Below are positions 18,528 to 26,553 of a stretch of DNA of 64,000 bases, one piece after another; the first letter of the stretch is position 1, and each line of letters starts with the position of its first letter. The stretch comes from Marinobacter daepoensis DSM 16072 (GTDB taxonomy: Bacteria > Pseudomonadota > Gammaproteobacteria > Pseudomonadales > Oleiphilaceae). Made by a program: the position numbers and the translations under genes. The notes under the pieces are model-generated. The model was not told where the DNA came from and did not search any database. It saw only the letters and a program-made list of their open reading frames with translations. The stretch is from contig NZ_ATWI01000011.1 of NCBI RefSeq assembly GCF_000421165.1, forward strand, positions 310,001 to 374,000, given 5' to 3'.

Positions 18528-19829
18528 ATGAGGATGTTCGCTCAATCCCGCCGTCCGCTGGCGGTGTCGATTCTGTTGGTCTCGGCCGGCCTGTTGGCCG
18601 CCTGTGGCGGTTCCAGCAGTTCAAGTGATTCAGCCGATGGCCATGACCACACCGACATCGAGAGCGCGGGGCGACTGGCGCTGTATGATGCGGATTCCTC
18701 GGCGATCAAGGTTGTGGATCTCGATCACGGGGACGTGCTGTCGAGCCTGGCTCTGAGCGGGGCGGCACCGACTCTTGTCGCCTCGCCTGGGTACCGTTAT
18801 GCGGTTGCCATTCAGCGGGCGGATGACCGGGTGTCTTTCGTGGATGGTGGCCTGTATACCGAGGATCACGGCGACCACATGCACGATTACGCCGAGACCC
18901 CAAGCCTGCTGGCGCTGACGCTCAACGATCATCGTCCAACTCATTACTCGCCGGGCGAGGCACACGGAGTGGTCTTCTTTGATGGTGGTGATGCGGCCCG
19001 GTCCAAAGTCACTGCATTTTCCGATGCCAGTCTGGGCAATGGCGACGCGGTTGCCAGCCTGGATCTGGAGAACAGCATGCATGGCGTCGCAAAGTTGATT
19101 GACGGGCACCTGTTCGTGACGTATCGCGATGCTTCCATCACCGACACCACGCTGCCAGCGGCGGTGGAACGCTATCACCTGGACGGCACTCGTTTTGAGT
19201 TTGAGGCGCGTTATAGCGAACCCTGCCCGAAACTCCACGGGGCGGCTGCCAACAGCCATGAGCTTGCTTTCGGCTGCAGCGATGGAGTGCTGGTGATTGA
19301 TCTGGATGAAGCGGGTTACCCCGCCCGTAAGTTCGCTAACCCCGAAGGGCTGCCCGATGGCGCACGAATTGGCACGCTGGTGGCCAATCACGATGTTGAG
19401 GCATTGGTGGGCATTGCTGGCGATCAGTTATTCGTTATCGACGCTGAGTCACCGGCCCAGCCATACACCGAGCTGGATCTGGGCGGCTCTGTTGGTCGCA
19501 TAGCCCAGGGGTTCACCACCCACGGCGAGGTGTTCTATGTGCTGGGTGATGATGGCGCCCTGCGTCTGTTTGATCCGGCCAATGGCTGGGCTCTGGTATC
19601 GACGGTTTCCGTCGTGGCACCGCTGACAGAAGCCTCTTCCAAACCGGCGCTTACCCCGTCTGCCAGTCAGGACCGGCTGTACGTGACGGATGCTCCCAAT
19701 CAGGCCGTTATTGAGGTAGACACAACCGAGGGTCGTGTTGTTCGCACCCTGGATGTCGGTTTCCCGGCGTCATCGCTGGCCTGGCTGGGGCTGACGGACT
19801 CCGGCCACAACCATGAGCACGAACACTGA
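18528..19829 (+). CDS. aztD: AztD-like zinc metallochaperone lipoprotein
   Basis: 433 aa lipoprotein. The lipobox is VSAGLLAAC|GG, Cys about 25. The mature protein looks like the beta-propeller periplasmic zinc chaperone AztD: a histidine loop GLYTEDHGDHMHDY, then KLHGAAANSHELAFGCSDGV and a repeated Leu/Asp propeller pattern (LALYDADSSAIKVVDLDHG). Extra His-rich patches stand at both ends (ADGHDHTD; SGHNHEHEH). ATG 18528 has AAAGGAG 6 bases upstream. AztD hands zinc to the AztC binding protein, and an AztC/ZnuA-like gene is two genes downstream. Assignment rests on residue patterns and context, so I hold it as probable. The lipid anchor is a difference from the soluble AztD I know. Confidence 0.75.
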   Translation: MRMFAQSRRPLAVSILLVSAGLLAACGGSSSSSDSADGHDHTDIESAGRLALYDADSSAIKVVDLDHGDVLSSLALSGAAPTLVASPGYRYAVAIQRADDRVSFVDGGLYTEDHGDHMHDYAETPSLLALTLNDHRPTHYSPGEAHGVVFFDGGDAARSKVTAFSDASLGNGDAVASLDLENSMHGVAKLIDGHLFVTYRDASITDTTLPAAVERYHLDGTRFEFEARYSEPCPKLHGAAANSHELAFGCSDGVLVIDLDEAGYPARKFANPEGLPDGARIGTLVANHDVEALVGIAGDQLFVIDAESPAQPYTELDLGGSVGRIAQGFTTHGEVFYVLGDDGALRLFDPANGWALVSTVSVVAPLTEASSKPALTPSASQDRLYVTDAPNQAVIEVDTTEGRVVRTLDVGFPASSLAWLGLTDSGHNHEHEH

Positions 19830-19915
19830 GTTGTGTGTTGATTGAAACCCTTGCCAAGACCAGGGTCGGGCGGATCAACGCCTGGCCCTGTCGACGTCTC
19901 TCGACTGGAGTTGTT

Positions 19916-21040
19916 ATGCAAACCCGATCTCTCAGGTTCTGGCTGCCATCGGTGCTCGCCGCGGTGGCGGTGAATGCCAGTGCCAGCGAACTGAACCCGG
20001 ATGTCAGCGTCACGCTGGATGGTTACTACAAACAGAATGAAACCGCCTTGTCTCATCGCGATCAGGGCTTCGGCCTTGGCCATACCGAATTGTCATTGTC
20101 CTCACCGATTGATGACCTGTTCTCTGGCCGTTTGACGGCGGTGTTTGAAGAGCACCACGGTGAGACGGAGGTGTTGGTTGAGGAAGCTTATCTGCAGACC
20201 AACGGGCTGCCGCTGGCTCTGAGCGTCCGGGCTGGCCGGTTCTTGTCGCAGGTAGGTTATCTCAACGGTCGCCATTTACATGAGGACGACTTTGTCGAAC
20301 GCCCTGCCGCGTATCGCGCGCTTCTGGGGAGTCATTACTACGATACCGGTGCGCGGGTGAATATGCTGCTGCCAGCGCCTTTTTTCTGGCAGTTGGGCGC
20401 AGAAGCTTTCAGTGGCGACCAGATGACGGAAGGCGATGAGGACATTGGTGTCTATACGGTCAATACCCGGTTTGGTGGGGATATCTCATTGTCACAAAGC
20501 TGGCAGCTGGGGCTGTCGTGGCTCCGTAATCGCCACGCAAAAGACGCCGATACCGGCGACGGCAGCCACGATCATGGTCATGATCACGGGGATGGACACG
20601 ATCACAGCCATGGTGCGGGTTACACCGGTGAAAACCTCTATATTGCGGATCTGGTGTGGAAGTGGGCTCCGGACGGTAACACCCGACAACAGCAACTGAC
20701 GCTCAGTGGGGAGTACCTGTACGCGGATGAACTGAATTCGTTCGCAGACTCTGATGACACCCACAAAGGCTGGTACATCTCCGGCGTGTATCAGTTTGCA
20801 CCGCAATGGTCGGCGGGGCTTCGTTATGGTGAGGCAGACCTGCTGGAAGCTCATGGCGACCACTTTCACGGCCAGACGCTGGAGGAGACCGATGTGATGC
20901 TCTCCTGGTCTCGTTCGCATTTTTCCACGGTGCGGTTGCAGTACACGCATCAGGATGCAACCGGCTTTAGCAATGCCGACAACACGGTGATGGTGCAGTA
21001 CGTGATGTCTCTGGGAGCACACGGTGCCCATGGTTTCTGA
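19916..21040 (+). CDS. Zinc-regulon outer-membrane beta-barrel with His-rich loop
   Basis: 374 aa predicted outer-membrane barrel. A signal peptide MQTRSLRFWLPSVLAAVAVN ends at ASA about residue 23. Amphipathic strands follow and the C-terminal Phe (GAHGAHGF) is present. Around residues 215-233 a loop carries HDHGHDHGDGHDHSHG, well suited to metal binding, with further His in RHLHEDD, HHGETE and GDHFHG. GGAG lies 5 bases before ATG 19916. It sits between the AztD-like and ZnuA-like genes in one operon, so a role in bringing zinc across the outer membrane is likely. It is far shorter than a TonB-dependent receptor such as ZnuD and lacks a plug domain, so it would be a porin-type channel. Confidence 0.8.
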   Translation: MQTRSLRFWLPSVLAAVAVNASASELNPDVSVTLDGYYKQNETALSHRDQGFGLGHTELSLSSPIDDLFSGRLTAVFEEHHGETEVLVEEAYLQTNGLPLALSVRAGRFLSQVGYLNGRHLHEDDFVERPAAYRALLGSHYYDTGARVNMLLPAPFFWQLGAEAFSGDQMTEGDEDIGVYTVNTRFGGDISLSQSWQLGLSWLRNRHAKDADTGDGSHDHGHDHGDGHDHSHGAGYTGENLYIADLVWKWAPDGNTRQQQLTLSGEYLYADELNSFADSDDTHKGWYISGVYQFAPQWSAGLRYGEADLLEAHGDHFHGQTLEETDVMLSWSRSHFSTVRLQYTHQDATGFSNADNTVMVQYVMSLGAHGAHGF

Positions 21041-21953
21041 GATGATCTACAGAAAGGGGCTCCTGACGATCCTGCTTGTGCTGGCGGCACTCCCGGTGCA
21101 GGCCCGGCTCACCGTGTTTACGTGTGAGCCCGAGTGGGCGGCGCTGGTTCGTGAGCTGGTACCAGACGCCAAAGTGACCACGGCCACCAGCTACCTGCAG
21201 GACCCTCATTACATTGAAGCGCGGCCCAGCCTGATCGCGGCGGCCAGGCGTGCAGATCTTGCGGTCTGCACCGGCGCGTCGCTGGAAGCCGGCTGGTTAC
21301 CGATGCTGCTGGAGCGAGCGGCCAATCCGGCAATACAGCGCGGGCGCCCTGGGTTGTTTTTTGCGGCGGATCACGCCCGGCTGCACGCACCTCATGAGCA
21401 TGTGGATCGCAGCATGGGGGATGTTCATCCGGAAGGTAACCCGCATGTGCATCTGTCGCCGGATGAGTTGCCGGAGATTGCCGGCGCGCTGGCAGAGCGT
21501 CTTGGGGAGCTTGCGCCAGAATCGTCCGCGGACATTCTGGGCCGGTACATTCGTTGGCGCGGGCACTGGAACCAACTGCGCGCGGGGTGGCGGGACCGCG
21601 CACAGGACTTTCAGGGCCAGACAGTGGTGGTGCAGCACGCCAGTTTCAATTACCTGTTGCGATGGCTGGGCCTGGGTATTGCCGCCGACCTGGAACCGAA
21701 ACCAGGGCTGCCACCGAGTGCCCGGCACCTGAGCCAGTTGCTTGAAAAGCCGGAGCTTGCGGGCGCGCGGGCCATCCTGATAGCCAGCCACCAGGACCCG
21801 CAGCCTGCGGAGTGGCTGGCGGAGCACACCGGGCTGCCGGTGCTGGTTGTGCCGGGAACGGTTACTGGCACGGCGCCGACGGAAACCCTGGGTGGGTTGA
21901 TTACCGGGATCCTCCGACAGATTGAGCTGGGTGAATCCGGAGCCACCCCATGA
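21030..21953 (+). CDS. Zinc ABC transporter substrate-binding protein, ZnuA/AztC-like
   Basis: About 307 aa periplasmic metal-binding protein (TroA/ZnuA cluster). Signal segment GLLTILLVLAALPVQA, then LTVFTCEPEWAALVRELVP. A flexible His-rich loop HARLHAPHEHVDRSMGDVH precedes GNPHVHLSPDE, and VVQHASFNYLLRWLGL supplies another metal-ligand His, with ASHQDPQPAEWLAEHTGLPV at the end. Three in-frame starts exist (GTG 21024, ATG 21030, ATG 21042); 21030 is used here and overlaps the barrel gene stop. The permease gene starts at its stop codon. Zinc is the likely ligand given the Zur boxes. Confidence 0.88.
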   Translation: MVSEMIYRKGLLTILLVLAALPVQARLTVFTCEPEWAALVRELVPDAKVTTATSYLQDPHYIEARPSLIAAARRADLAVCTGASLEAGWLPMLLERAANPAIQRGRPGLFFAADHARLHAPHEHVDRSMGDVHPEGNPHVHLSPDELPEIAGALAERLGELAPESSADILGRYIRWRGHWNQLRAGWRDRAQDFQGQTVVVQHASFNYLLRWLGLGIAADLEPKPGLPPSARHLSQLLEKPELAGARAILIASHQDPQPAEWLAEHTGLPVLVVPGTVTGTAPTETLGGLITGILRQIELGESGATP

Positions 21954-22738
21954 ACGCCTATGAATGGTTGATCCTGCCGGCAGTGGGCAGTGCGATGCTC
22001 TGCCTGCTGCTGGTTCCGTTGGGCTATCAGGTGATTGCCCGGGGGGTGATCTTCGCGGATCTGGCCATTGCCCAGTGGGCGTCGCTCGGCACTCTGGCTG
22101 GCCTGGCATTGCTGCCGGCCTATGCCCTGGCTGGTGCGCCGCTGAGCAGCCTGATCTTTGCGTTGCTGGCGTCCGGGGTCGTACATCTGATCTTCCGGCG
22201 GCTGGGAGAGGCTAAAGAAGCGTGGATTGGTCTTCTTTATGTCGTTGGGGCGAGTTTTGCGGTGTTGCTGGTCAGTGGTGATCCCCATGGCGCTCAGGCG
22301 CTGCAGAGAGCGGCGTCGGGTGATCTGCTCTGGGCCGGCCGGCCTGTGGTGGTGGCTACCGCCATGCTTGCGACCCTGGTTTGGATGCTGGGACGCTGGC
22401 GCTCCGCGTGGATGAGCGGCGTTGCCTTTCTGCCTGTGTTCGCAGTGGCGGTGACCTATTCGGTTTCGTTGGCGGGCATCTATGTGGTGTTTGCCACGCT
22501 GATTATAACTCCTTTGATTCTGGGAGCGTGTTTGGGGGAGCGGCCAGCTCTGGCCGTCTGCTGTGCGATTGCCGGGCATCTGGCGGCGATTGGTTGTTCG
22601 GTGGTCTGGGACGTGCCAGCCGGGCCAACGATTGTCGTCGTGACCCTGGCCATGGCGCTGATCTGGTTTTTGGCTTTACGTGGGCTTGCTGCCCAGAATC
22701 TTCGTGCGCTGCGGGCGAAATCCGGCGGTAGCCAGTAA
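21950..22738 (+). CDS. Zinc ABC transporter permease, ZnuB/AztB-like
   Basis: 262 aa inner-membrane protein of the ABC-3 family with about eight hydrophobic segments (first: EWLILPAVGSAMLCLLLVPL). The segment GVIFADLAIAQWASLGTLAG matches the conserved ABC-3 region. It overlaps the binding-protein stop (ATGA). No metal-type ATPase follows; the next genes run in the other direction and belong to the ped-type locus. Its last 63 bases overlap the 3' end of the convergent ABC-2 permease gene. A ZnuC/AztA partner must be encoded elsewhere if the importer works. Confidence 0.9.
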   Translation: MNAYEWLILPAVGSAMLCLLLVPLGYQVIARGVIFADLAIAQWASLGTLAGLALLPAYALAGAPLSSLIFALLASGVVHLIFRRLGEAKEAWIGLLYVVGASFAVLLVSGDPHGAQALQRAASGDLLWAGRPVVVATAMLATLVWMLGRWRSAWMSGVAFLPVFAVAVTYSVSLAGIYVVFATLIITPLILGACLGERPALAVCCAIAGHLAAIGCSVVWDVPAGPTIVVVTLAMALIWFLALRGLAAQNLRALRAKSGGSQ

Positions 22739-23479
22739 CGCCAGTACCACCGTCACGGCCGTGGTGATGCCGTAGGCCATAGGGTTCCACTCCAGATACA
22801 GCGAGAACCGGATGGCTTCTACCGCATGGGTGAACGGATTGAACTGGCAGATCCAGTACAGCCAGGGGCTGGCTTCGTTCATGCGCCACAAGGGATACAG
22901 TGCAGAGGACATGAAAAACATCGGGAAGATGACAAAGTTCATCACTCCGGCGAAGTTTTCCAGTTGTTTGATCCAAGTGGCAATGAGCAGGCCAAGAGCA
23001 CCGAGCATCAGGCTGCTCAGGATCAGCGCCGGCAAGACGGCCAGGTAGCCCCACAGAGGTGGTTCCACATCCACCAGCAAGGCCATCAAGAGGAATACGT
23101 ACACCTGGCCGATGGACACCACGCCCATGGCGAACAGTTTGGTAACCAGCAGAAAGGGCCTGGGCAGGGGGCTCATTAACAGAACCCGCATGCTGCCCAG
23201 CTCCCGGTCGTACACCATCGAGAGCGCGCCCTGCATGCTGTTGAACAAGATGATCATGCCGCACAGCCCAGGCGCAATGTAGGTCTCGTAGGTAATGTAA
23301 GTCTCATAGGGTGGAATGATGGAAATACCCAGTACCGCCCGGAAGCCGGCAGCGAATACAACCAGCCACAACAGGGGGCGGACCAGAGCGCTGGCAAACC
23401 GGGTGCGTTGCTGCCAGAAGCGCAGCCACTCCCGGGTCTGTATACCGATAAGGCAGTGCCAGTAATGTGCGGGTTTCAT
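22676..23479 (-). CDS. ABC-2 type permease of the PQQ-alcohol (ped) transporter
   Basis: 267 aa membrane protein with six hydrophobic segments and the ABC-2 pattern (ALVRPLLWLVVFAAGF; QGALSMVYDRELGSMRVLLMSPLPRPFLL; FFMSSALYPLW). It corresponds to the permease gene conserved in ped/exa clusters (PP_2667 in P. putida). In P. putida this ABC system (PedA1A2BC) has been linked to growth with scarce lanthanides. Its ATG overlaps the ATPase stop. ABC-2 permeases are usually exporters, so the direction of transport is unclear. Confidence 0.9.
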   Translation of the reverse strand: MKPAHYWHCLIGIQTREWLRFWQQRTRFASALVRPLLWLVVFAAGFRAVLGISIIPPYETYITYETYIAPGLCGMIILFNSMQGALSMVYDRELGSMRVLLMSPLPRPFLLVTKLFAMGVVSIGQVYVFLLMALLVDVEPPLWGYLAVLPALILSSLMLGALGLLIATWIKQLENFAGVMNFVIFPMFFMSSALYPLWRMNEASPWLYWICQFNPFTHAVEAIRFSLYLEWNPMAYGITTAVTVVLALLATAGFRPQRTKILGSKPT

Positions 23480-24204
23480 GAGGCCCCGGCTCCCGTCAGG
23501 GAATGGAAGGTTTCTGCCAGTGTTGACGTGCCCTCGGCTTCGCAGATGGAGTGTCCGTCGCCATTGGCCAGCAGTTGACCCTGATGGAGGATCAGCACCC
23601 GGTCGTCCTGCCGCACCTCTTCAATCAGGTGCGTTGCCCAGAGGACGGTAAGCCCCTCCGATTCGCACAGGGTGCGGACGTGATCATTCAGTGCCTTGCG
23701 ACTGGCAACGTCCAGACCCACCGTCGGTTCATCCAGCAGCAACAGGGAGGGGTTGTGAAGTAGCGCGCGGGCGATTTCCACCCGACGACGATGGCCGCCG
23801 TTGAGTGTGCGCACGGCGTCGTTGGCACGCTCCAGCAAGCTGAACCGGGCCAGTTCGCGGTCACCCCGCTCCCGGGCTTCCCGTCGGGATAACCCATGTA
23901 AGGCCGCGTGGTACTGAAGGTTCTGGCGCACGGTCAGGTCCAGATCCAGCGCATTCTGCTGGAACACAACGCCGATCTTTCGCATGGCCTCGGCGGGTTG
24001 TTTCCGGAGTGACTGGCCAGCCAGCCGGATATCCCCCTGTTGCAGGGCGAGCAGTCGGGTCAGCAGGCCGAACAGGGTGGACTTGCCCGCCCCGTTGGGG
24101 CCCAGCAGCGCGTGAAAGCGGCCGGAGGTCAGCGCGAAGCTGACCTCCCGCAATACGGGCTTGTCGCCGTAGCGAAAGCTGAGGTTACCGGCTTCGACGG
24201 TCAT
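23476..24204 (-). CDS. ABC transporter ATPase of the PQQ-alcohol (ped) transporter
   Basis: 242 aa ATPase. Walker A GPNGAGKST is at 35-43, Q-loop VVFQQNALDLDLTVRQNL, signature LNGGHRRRVEIARALL (LSGGQ replaced by LNGGH), Walker B LLLLDEPTVGLD and H-loop WATHLIEE. Residues and order fit the PQQ-dependent alcohol dehydrogenase-associated ATPase family. ATG overlaps the stop of the beta-propeller gene. It pairs with the ABC-2 permease downstream; pairing with the zinc permease is unlikely because ABC-3 partners carry a different signature and gene order. Confidence 0.92.
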   Translation of the reverse strand: MTVEAGNLSFRYGDKPVLREVSFALTSGRFHALLGPNGAGKSTLFGLLTRLLALQQGDIRLAGQSLRKQPAEAMRKIGVVFQQNALDLDLTVRQNLQYHAALHGLSRREARERGDRELARFSLLERANDAVRTLNGGHRRRVEIARALLHNPSLLLLDEPTVGLDVASRKALNDHVRTLCESEGLTVLWATHLIEEVRQDDRVLILHQGQLLANGDGHSICEAEGTSTLAETFHSLTGAGAS

Positions 24205-25175
24205 GAAGTCGGATCGATGACCACCCCCCAGGGGTAGCGGCCAACCTTGATGGATTTGATCACCTTCATATCGTTGATGTCGATGATCGAGACATCGCCG
24301 GACACACCGTTGGTGGTGTACAGGTGCTTCTCATCCTTATCGAGATCCAGTTGCCAGACCCGGGCGCCCACCAGCAGGTAGTCCAGCACCTCATACGTTT
24401 TGGCATCGACAACAGCCACATGGTTGGAGGGGCCCAGAGCGACGAAAGCGTATTTGCCGTCAGACGTCAGCTCGATGCCGACGGGCTGGACCCGGTCCTG
24501 GTTTACACCGGGCACCTTGAAGGTCATCTCGTGAATCTGTTCCAGATTATCCACATCAATGATGTGGACAGTCCCCCCGATCTCGGCAGAAGCCCACGCA
24601 ATCTTGCTGTCTTTGCTGAACTCCACATGGCGCGGGCGCTGGCCCACCACAATGTTTTTCTCGATTTCAAAGGTCTCGGTATTGATCCAGTGCAGCATGC
24701 TGGTGGTCTCGGAGGTGTTCACTGCCCACTTTCCGTCGGGGCTCACCGCCATGCCTTCCGGCTCAATGCCCACGTCGATCTGGGCCAGCACGTCTTTGGT
24801 TTCCACATCGACCACCGTCACGATGGCGTCGTCTTCATTGGCGATGTACAGGTGTTTGTTGTTCGGGTGCAGGGCGAACTGCTCCGGATCTTCGCCTGAA
24901 GGCAGGGTGTCGACAATCTTGCGGGTGGCAAGGTCAAACACCTGCACCGTGTCGTCATCGCTGGCGCAGATGTACAGTTTGGTGTAGTCCTTTGAGAGCA
25001 GAATGCCCCGGGGCCGCTGGCCGACATCAATGGTTTCCACCACTTCGTGAGTGTCGGTGTCGATGATCGACAACGTGTTGTCCTTCTCGTTGGAGACATA
25101 CGCCAGGCTGGCCAGCGCGGGTGTCGACAGGCCGATCATGGCGGCCAGGGCGGTCTGCTTGAACAGCGATTTCAT
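24201..25175 (-). CDS. PQQ-catabolism-associated YVTN beta-propeller protein
   Basis: 324 aa periplasmic seven-bladed propeller. Signal peptide MKSLFKQTALAAMIGLSTPA, cut near ALA-S. The blades carry repeats such as AYVSNEKDNTLSIIDTDT, LYICASDDDTVQVFDLAT and LYIANEDDAIVTVVDVET, spaced about 42 residues. This family is found only with PQQ alcohol dehydrogenase loci and corresponds to PP_2669-type proteins. A role in metal or cofactor delivery with the ABC system is suggested from P. putida. AAGGAG lies upstream of the start, within an AAnAAnAA-rich leader (25187-25197 complement). Confidence 0.92.
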   Translation of the reverse strand: MKSLFKQTALAAMIGLSTPALASLAYVSNEKDNTLSIIDTDTHEVVETIDVGQRPRGILLSKDYTKLYICASDDDTVQVFDLATRKIVDTLPSGEDPEQFALHPNNKHLYIANEDDAIVTVVDVETKDVLAQIDVGIEPEGMAVSPDGKWAVNTSETTSMLHWINTETFEIEKNIVVGQRPRHVEFSKDSKIAWASAEIGGTVHIIDVDNLEQIHEMTFKVPGVNQDRVQPVGIELTSDGKYAFVALGPSNHVAVVDAKTYEVLDYLLVGARVWQLDLDKDEKHLYTTNGVSGDVSIIDINDMKVIKSIKVGRYPWGVVIDPTS

Positions 25176-25217
25176 CAGGTAACTCCTTTTTGTTTTTAAA
25201 CGGGCTGAGCCTCGGGC

Positions 25218-26390
25218 TCAGTCGTTGATCCGGCATTGGCTTTCCGGCCTGTCGAAGCCGAGGGTGTCCATATCCGTGTTGGGGTGCAGGAAGCCTTCGA
25301 ACGGGGCTCGTGCCACCAGCCCTCTGGGGTGAACCAGGGGAATGGGCTGCCGGAGCTGGCCATTCCATTCCCGAAAGGTGAGCTTGCGGCCTTTGAAGGC
25401 GGCAAGCTGGAACTTGTCGCTGAACAGGTAAGGGCGAATGGTGTCGGTACTCGCACTACTGAGCGCGGTAACGGCCGTACCAATGGCGCGGATCGCGGCC
25501 CAGGCAGCATAGTCTTCGCTGTTCATGTTGCGGTTAGCGAGCTCGCGGAATCGGTTCTGAAGTTGTGCCGCACCCCAGCTTTCAACCACCCGATGCCAGG
25601 TCACAGGCGTCATTCCCTGGGTGCCAACCACCGGCCGTGGCAGCCAGGTGTTGAAGGGCACGTATTCACCAAAATCGCCGCGGACGTCGGCAACCACCAC
25701 CGCGTCGTAATCTCTGGCCTGGGTAAAAGCTGGCAGCTCCTTGGCGGCGGTCCGGCGCAGATCGGCATCAAAGGTCCAGGGCTTGTCCTGAACAATGTCC
25801 AGTCCAAAGCGTTTGGCGGAACGGCGGAAGGCATCGGCCCAGGCTTTGTCCTCCCCGGTGGGGCCGGTGATCAGGAATACCTCTTTCCAGCGTCGCTGGT
25901 TCAGCCATTGGCCAAGGGCGTCGGTGAGCATGGCGTAGCTGGGAGTGGTGTGCAGCAGGTTAACGTGGCACTGCCCGGTACGCAGCGCATCGTCCTTGGC
26001 GCCAGCGTTGAAAATCAGGGTCTGATCCTCTGCTTTGTTTGCCATTGCCTGAAGCGTGCTTGCGGGTACGTTCACCACGAACAGGTTGGTTCCGTTTTGC
26101 TGCAACGTTTCGAAGGCCGCGAGTGCGGCGGCCTCAGAATCCGAGACTTCGGCCTGGAGCGAGTACCGGTGACCCAGAAATTTGCCGGTTGTGCTGTTGT
26201 CTTCAATGGCCAGTTCGGCGCCCCGAAGCCCGGCGTCTTCCGGTTCGGGAATGACGTTGGACAGCACCGGGCCCTGGTCGGGACCCCATTGAAGGTAGCC
26301 GATCTGCACATCCACCGTGTTGGCGTGGAGGGAACCCGCAGCGCTCATCGAGAGCAGAGATGCAAAGGCCATCCGGGATAACAAAGGCAT
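25218..26390 (-). CDS. Periplasmic binding protein of the PQQ-alcohol ABC system
   Basis: 390 aa type-I periplasmic binding fold (branched-chain amino-acid receptor family). Signal MPLLSRMAFASLLSMSAAGS, cut at LHA. The mature part begins NTVDVQIGYLQWGPDQGP and continues RGAELAIEDNSTTGKFLGHR, VVNVPASTLQAMANK, FLITGPTGEDKAWADAFRRS and YVPFNTWLPRPVVGTQGM. It matches the PQQ-dependent alcohol dehydrogenase system binding protein family. ATG 26390 is preferred to 26438 because GGAGA lies 5 bases upstream and the signal begins there. It heads the minus-strand ped ABC operon, and the GGGAA-N3-TTCCC palindrome lies 41 bases upstream. Confidence 0.9.
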   Translation of the reverse strand: MPLLSRMAFASLLSMSAAGSLHANTVDVQIGYLQWGPDQGPVLSNVIPEPEDAGLRGAELAIEDNSTTGKFLGHRYSLQAEVSDSEAAALAAFETLQQNGTNLFVVNVPASTLQAMANKAEDQTLIFNAGAKDDALRTGQCHVNLLHTTPSYAMLTDALGQWLNQRRWKEVFLITGPTGEDKAWADAFRRSAKRFGLDIVQDKPWTFDADLRRTAAKELPAFTQARDYDAVVVADVRGDFGEYVPFNTWLPRPVVGTQGMTPVTWHRVVESWGAAQLQNRFRELANRNMNSEDYAAWAAIRAIGTAVTALSSASTDTIRPYLFSDKFQLAAFKGRKLTFREWNGQLRQPIPLVHPRGLVARAPFEGFLHPNTDMDTLGFDRPESQCRIND

Positions 26391-26430
26391 GACGGTCTCC
26401 GATTTATTGTTGTGATTCCAGCTTAGTGAA

Positions 26431-26443
26431 GGGAACAATTCCC
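26431..26443. promoter_or_regulatory. GGGAACAATTCCC palindrome, divergent ped promoter
   Basis: Perfect GGGAA-N3-TTCCC palindrome, identical in design to those at 31160 and 32972 before the two alcohol dehydrogenase genes. It lies 41 bases from the binding-protein start and 110 bases from the kinase start. A further GGGAATATTC half-site follows at once. Confidence 0.65.
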
Positions 26444-26475
26444 GGGAATATTCAGAAAGTAGGAAAGTGCCGGTA

Positions 26476-26489
26476 CTAAAGAACTATTC
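26476..26489. promoter_or_regulatory. CTAAAGAACTATTC box
   Basis: Member of the CYAAAGTNNYATTC family, here 65 bases before the kinase start. It has one mismatch (A for T after AAAG). Confidence 0.4.
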
Positions 26490-26553
26490 CGGTGGGAGCT
26501 GGCGGCTTTAGCATGGTCAGACCGAGACCGGAAACGACGACGAGACAACAAGA

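Noticed and set aside
23476..24204. The ATPase here as the missing partner of the zinc permease
   Set aside because: It is translationally coupled to the beta-propeller and ABC-2 permease genes on the other strand, and matches the PQQ-associated ATPase pattern.
25236..26381. 381-codon plus-strand frame inside the ped binding protein gene
   Set aside because: Antisense shadow of a gene with a clear signal peptide and binding-protein fold.
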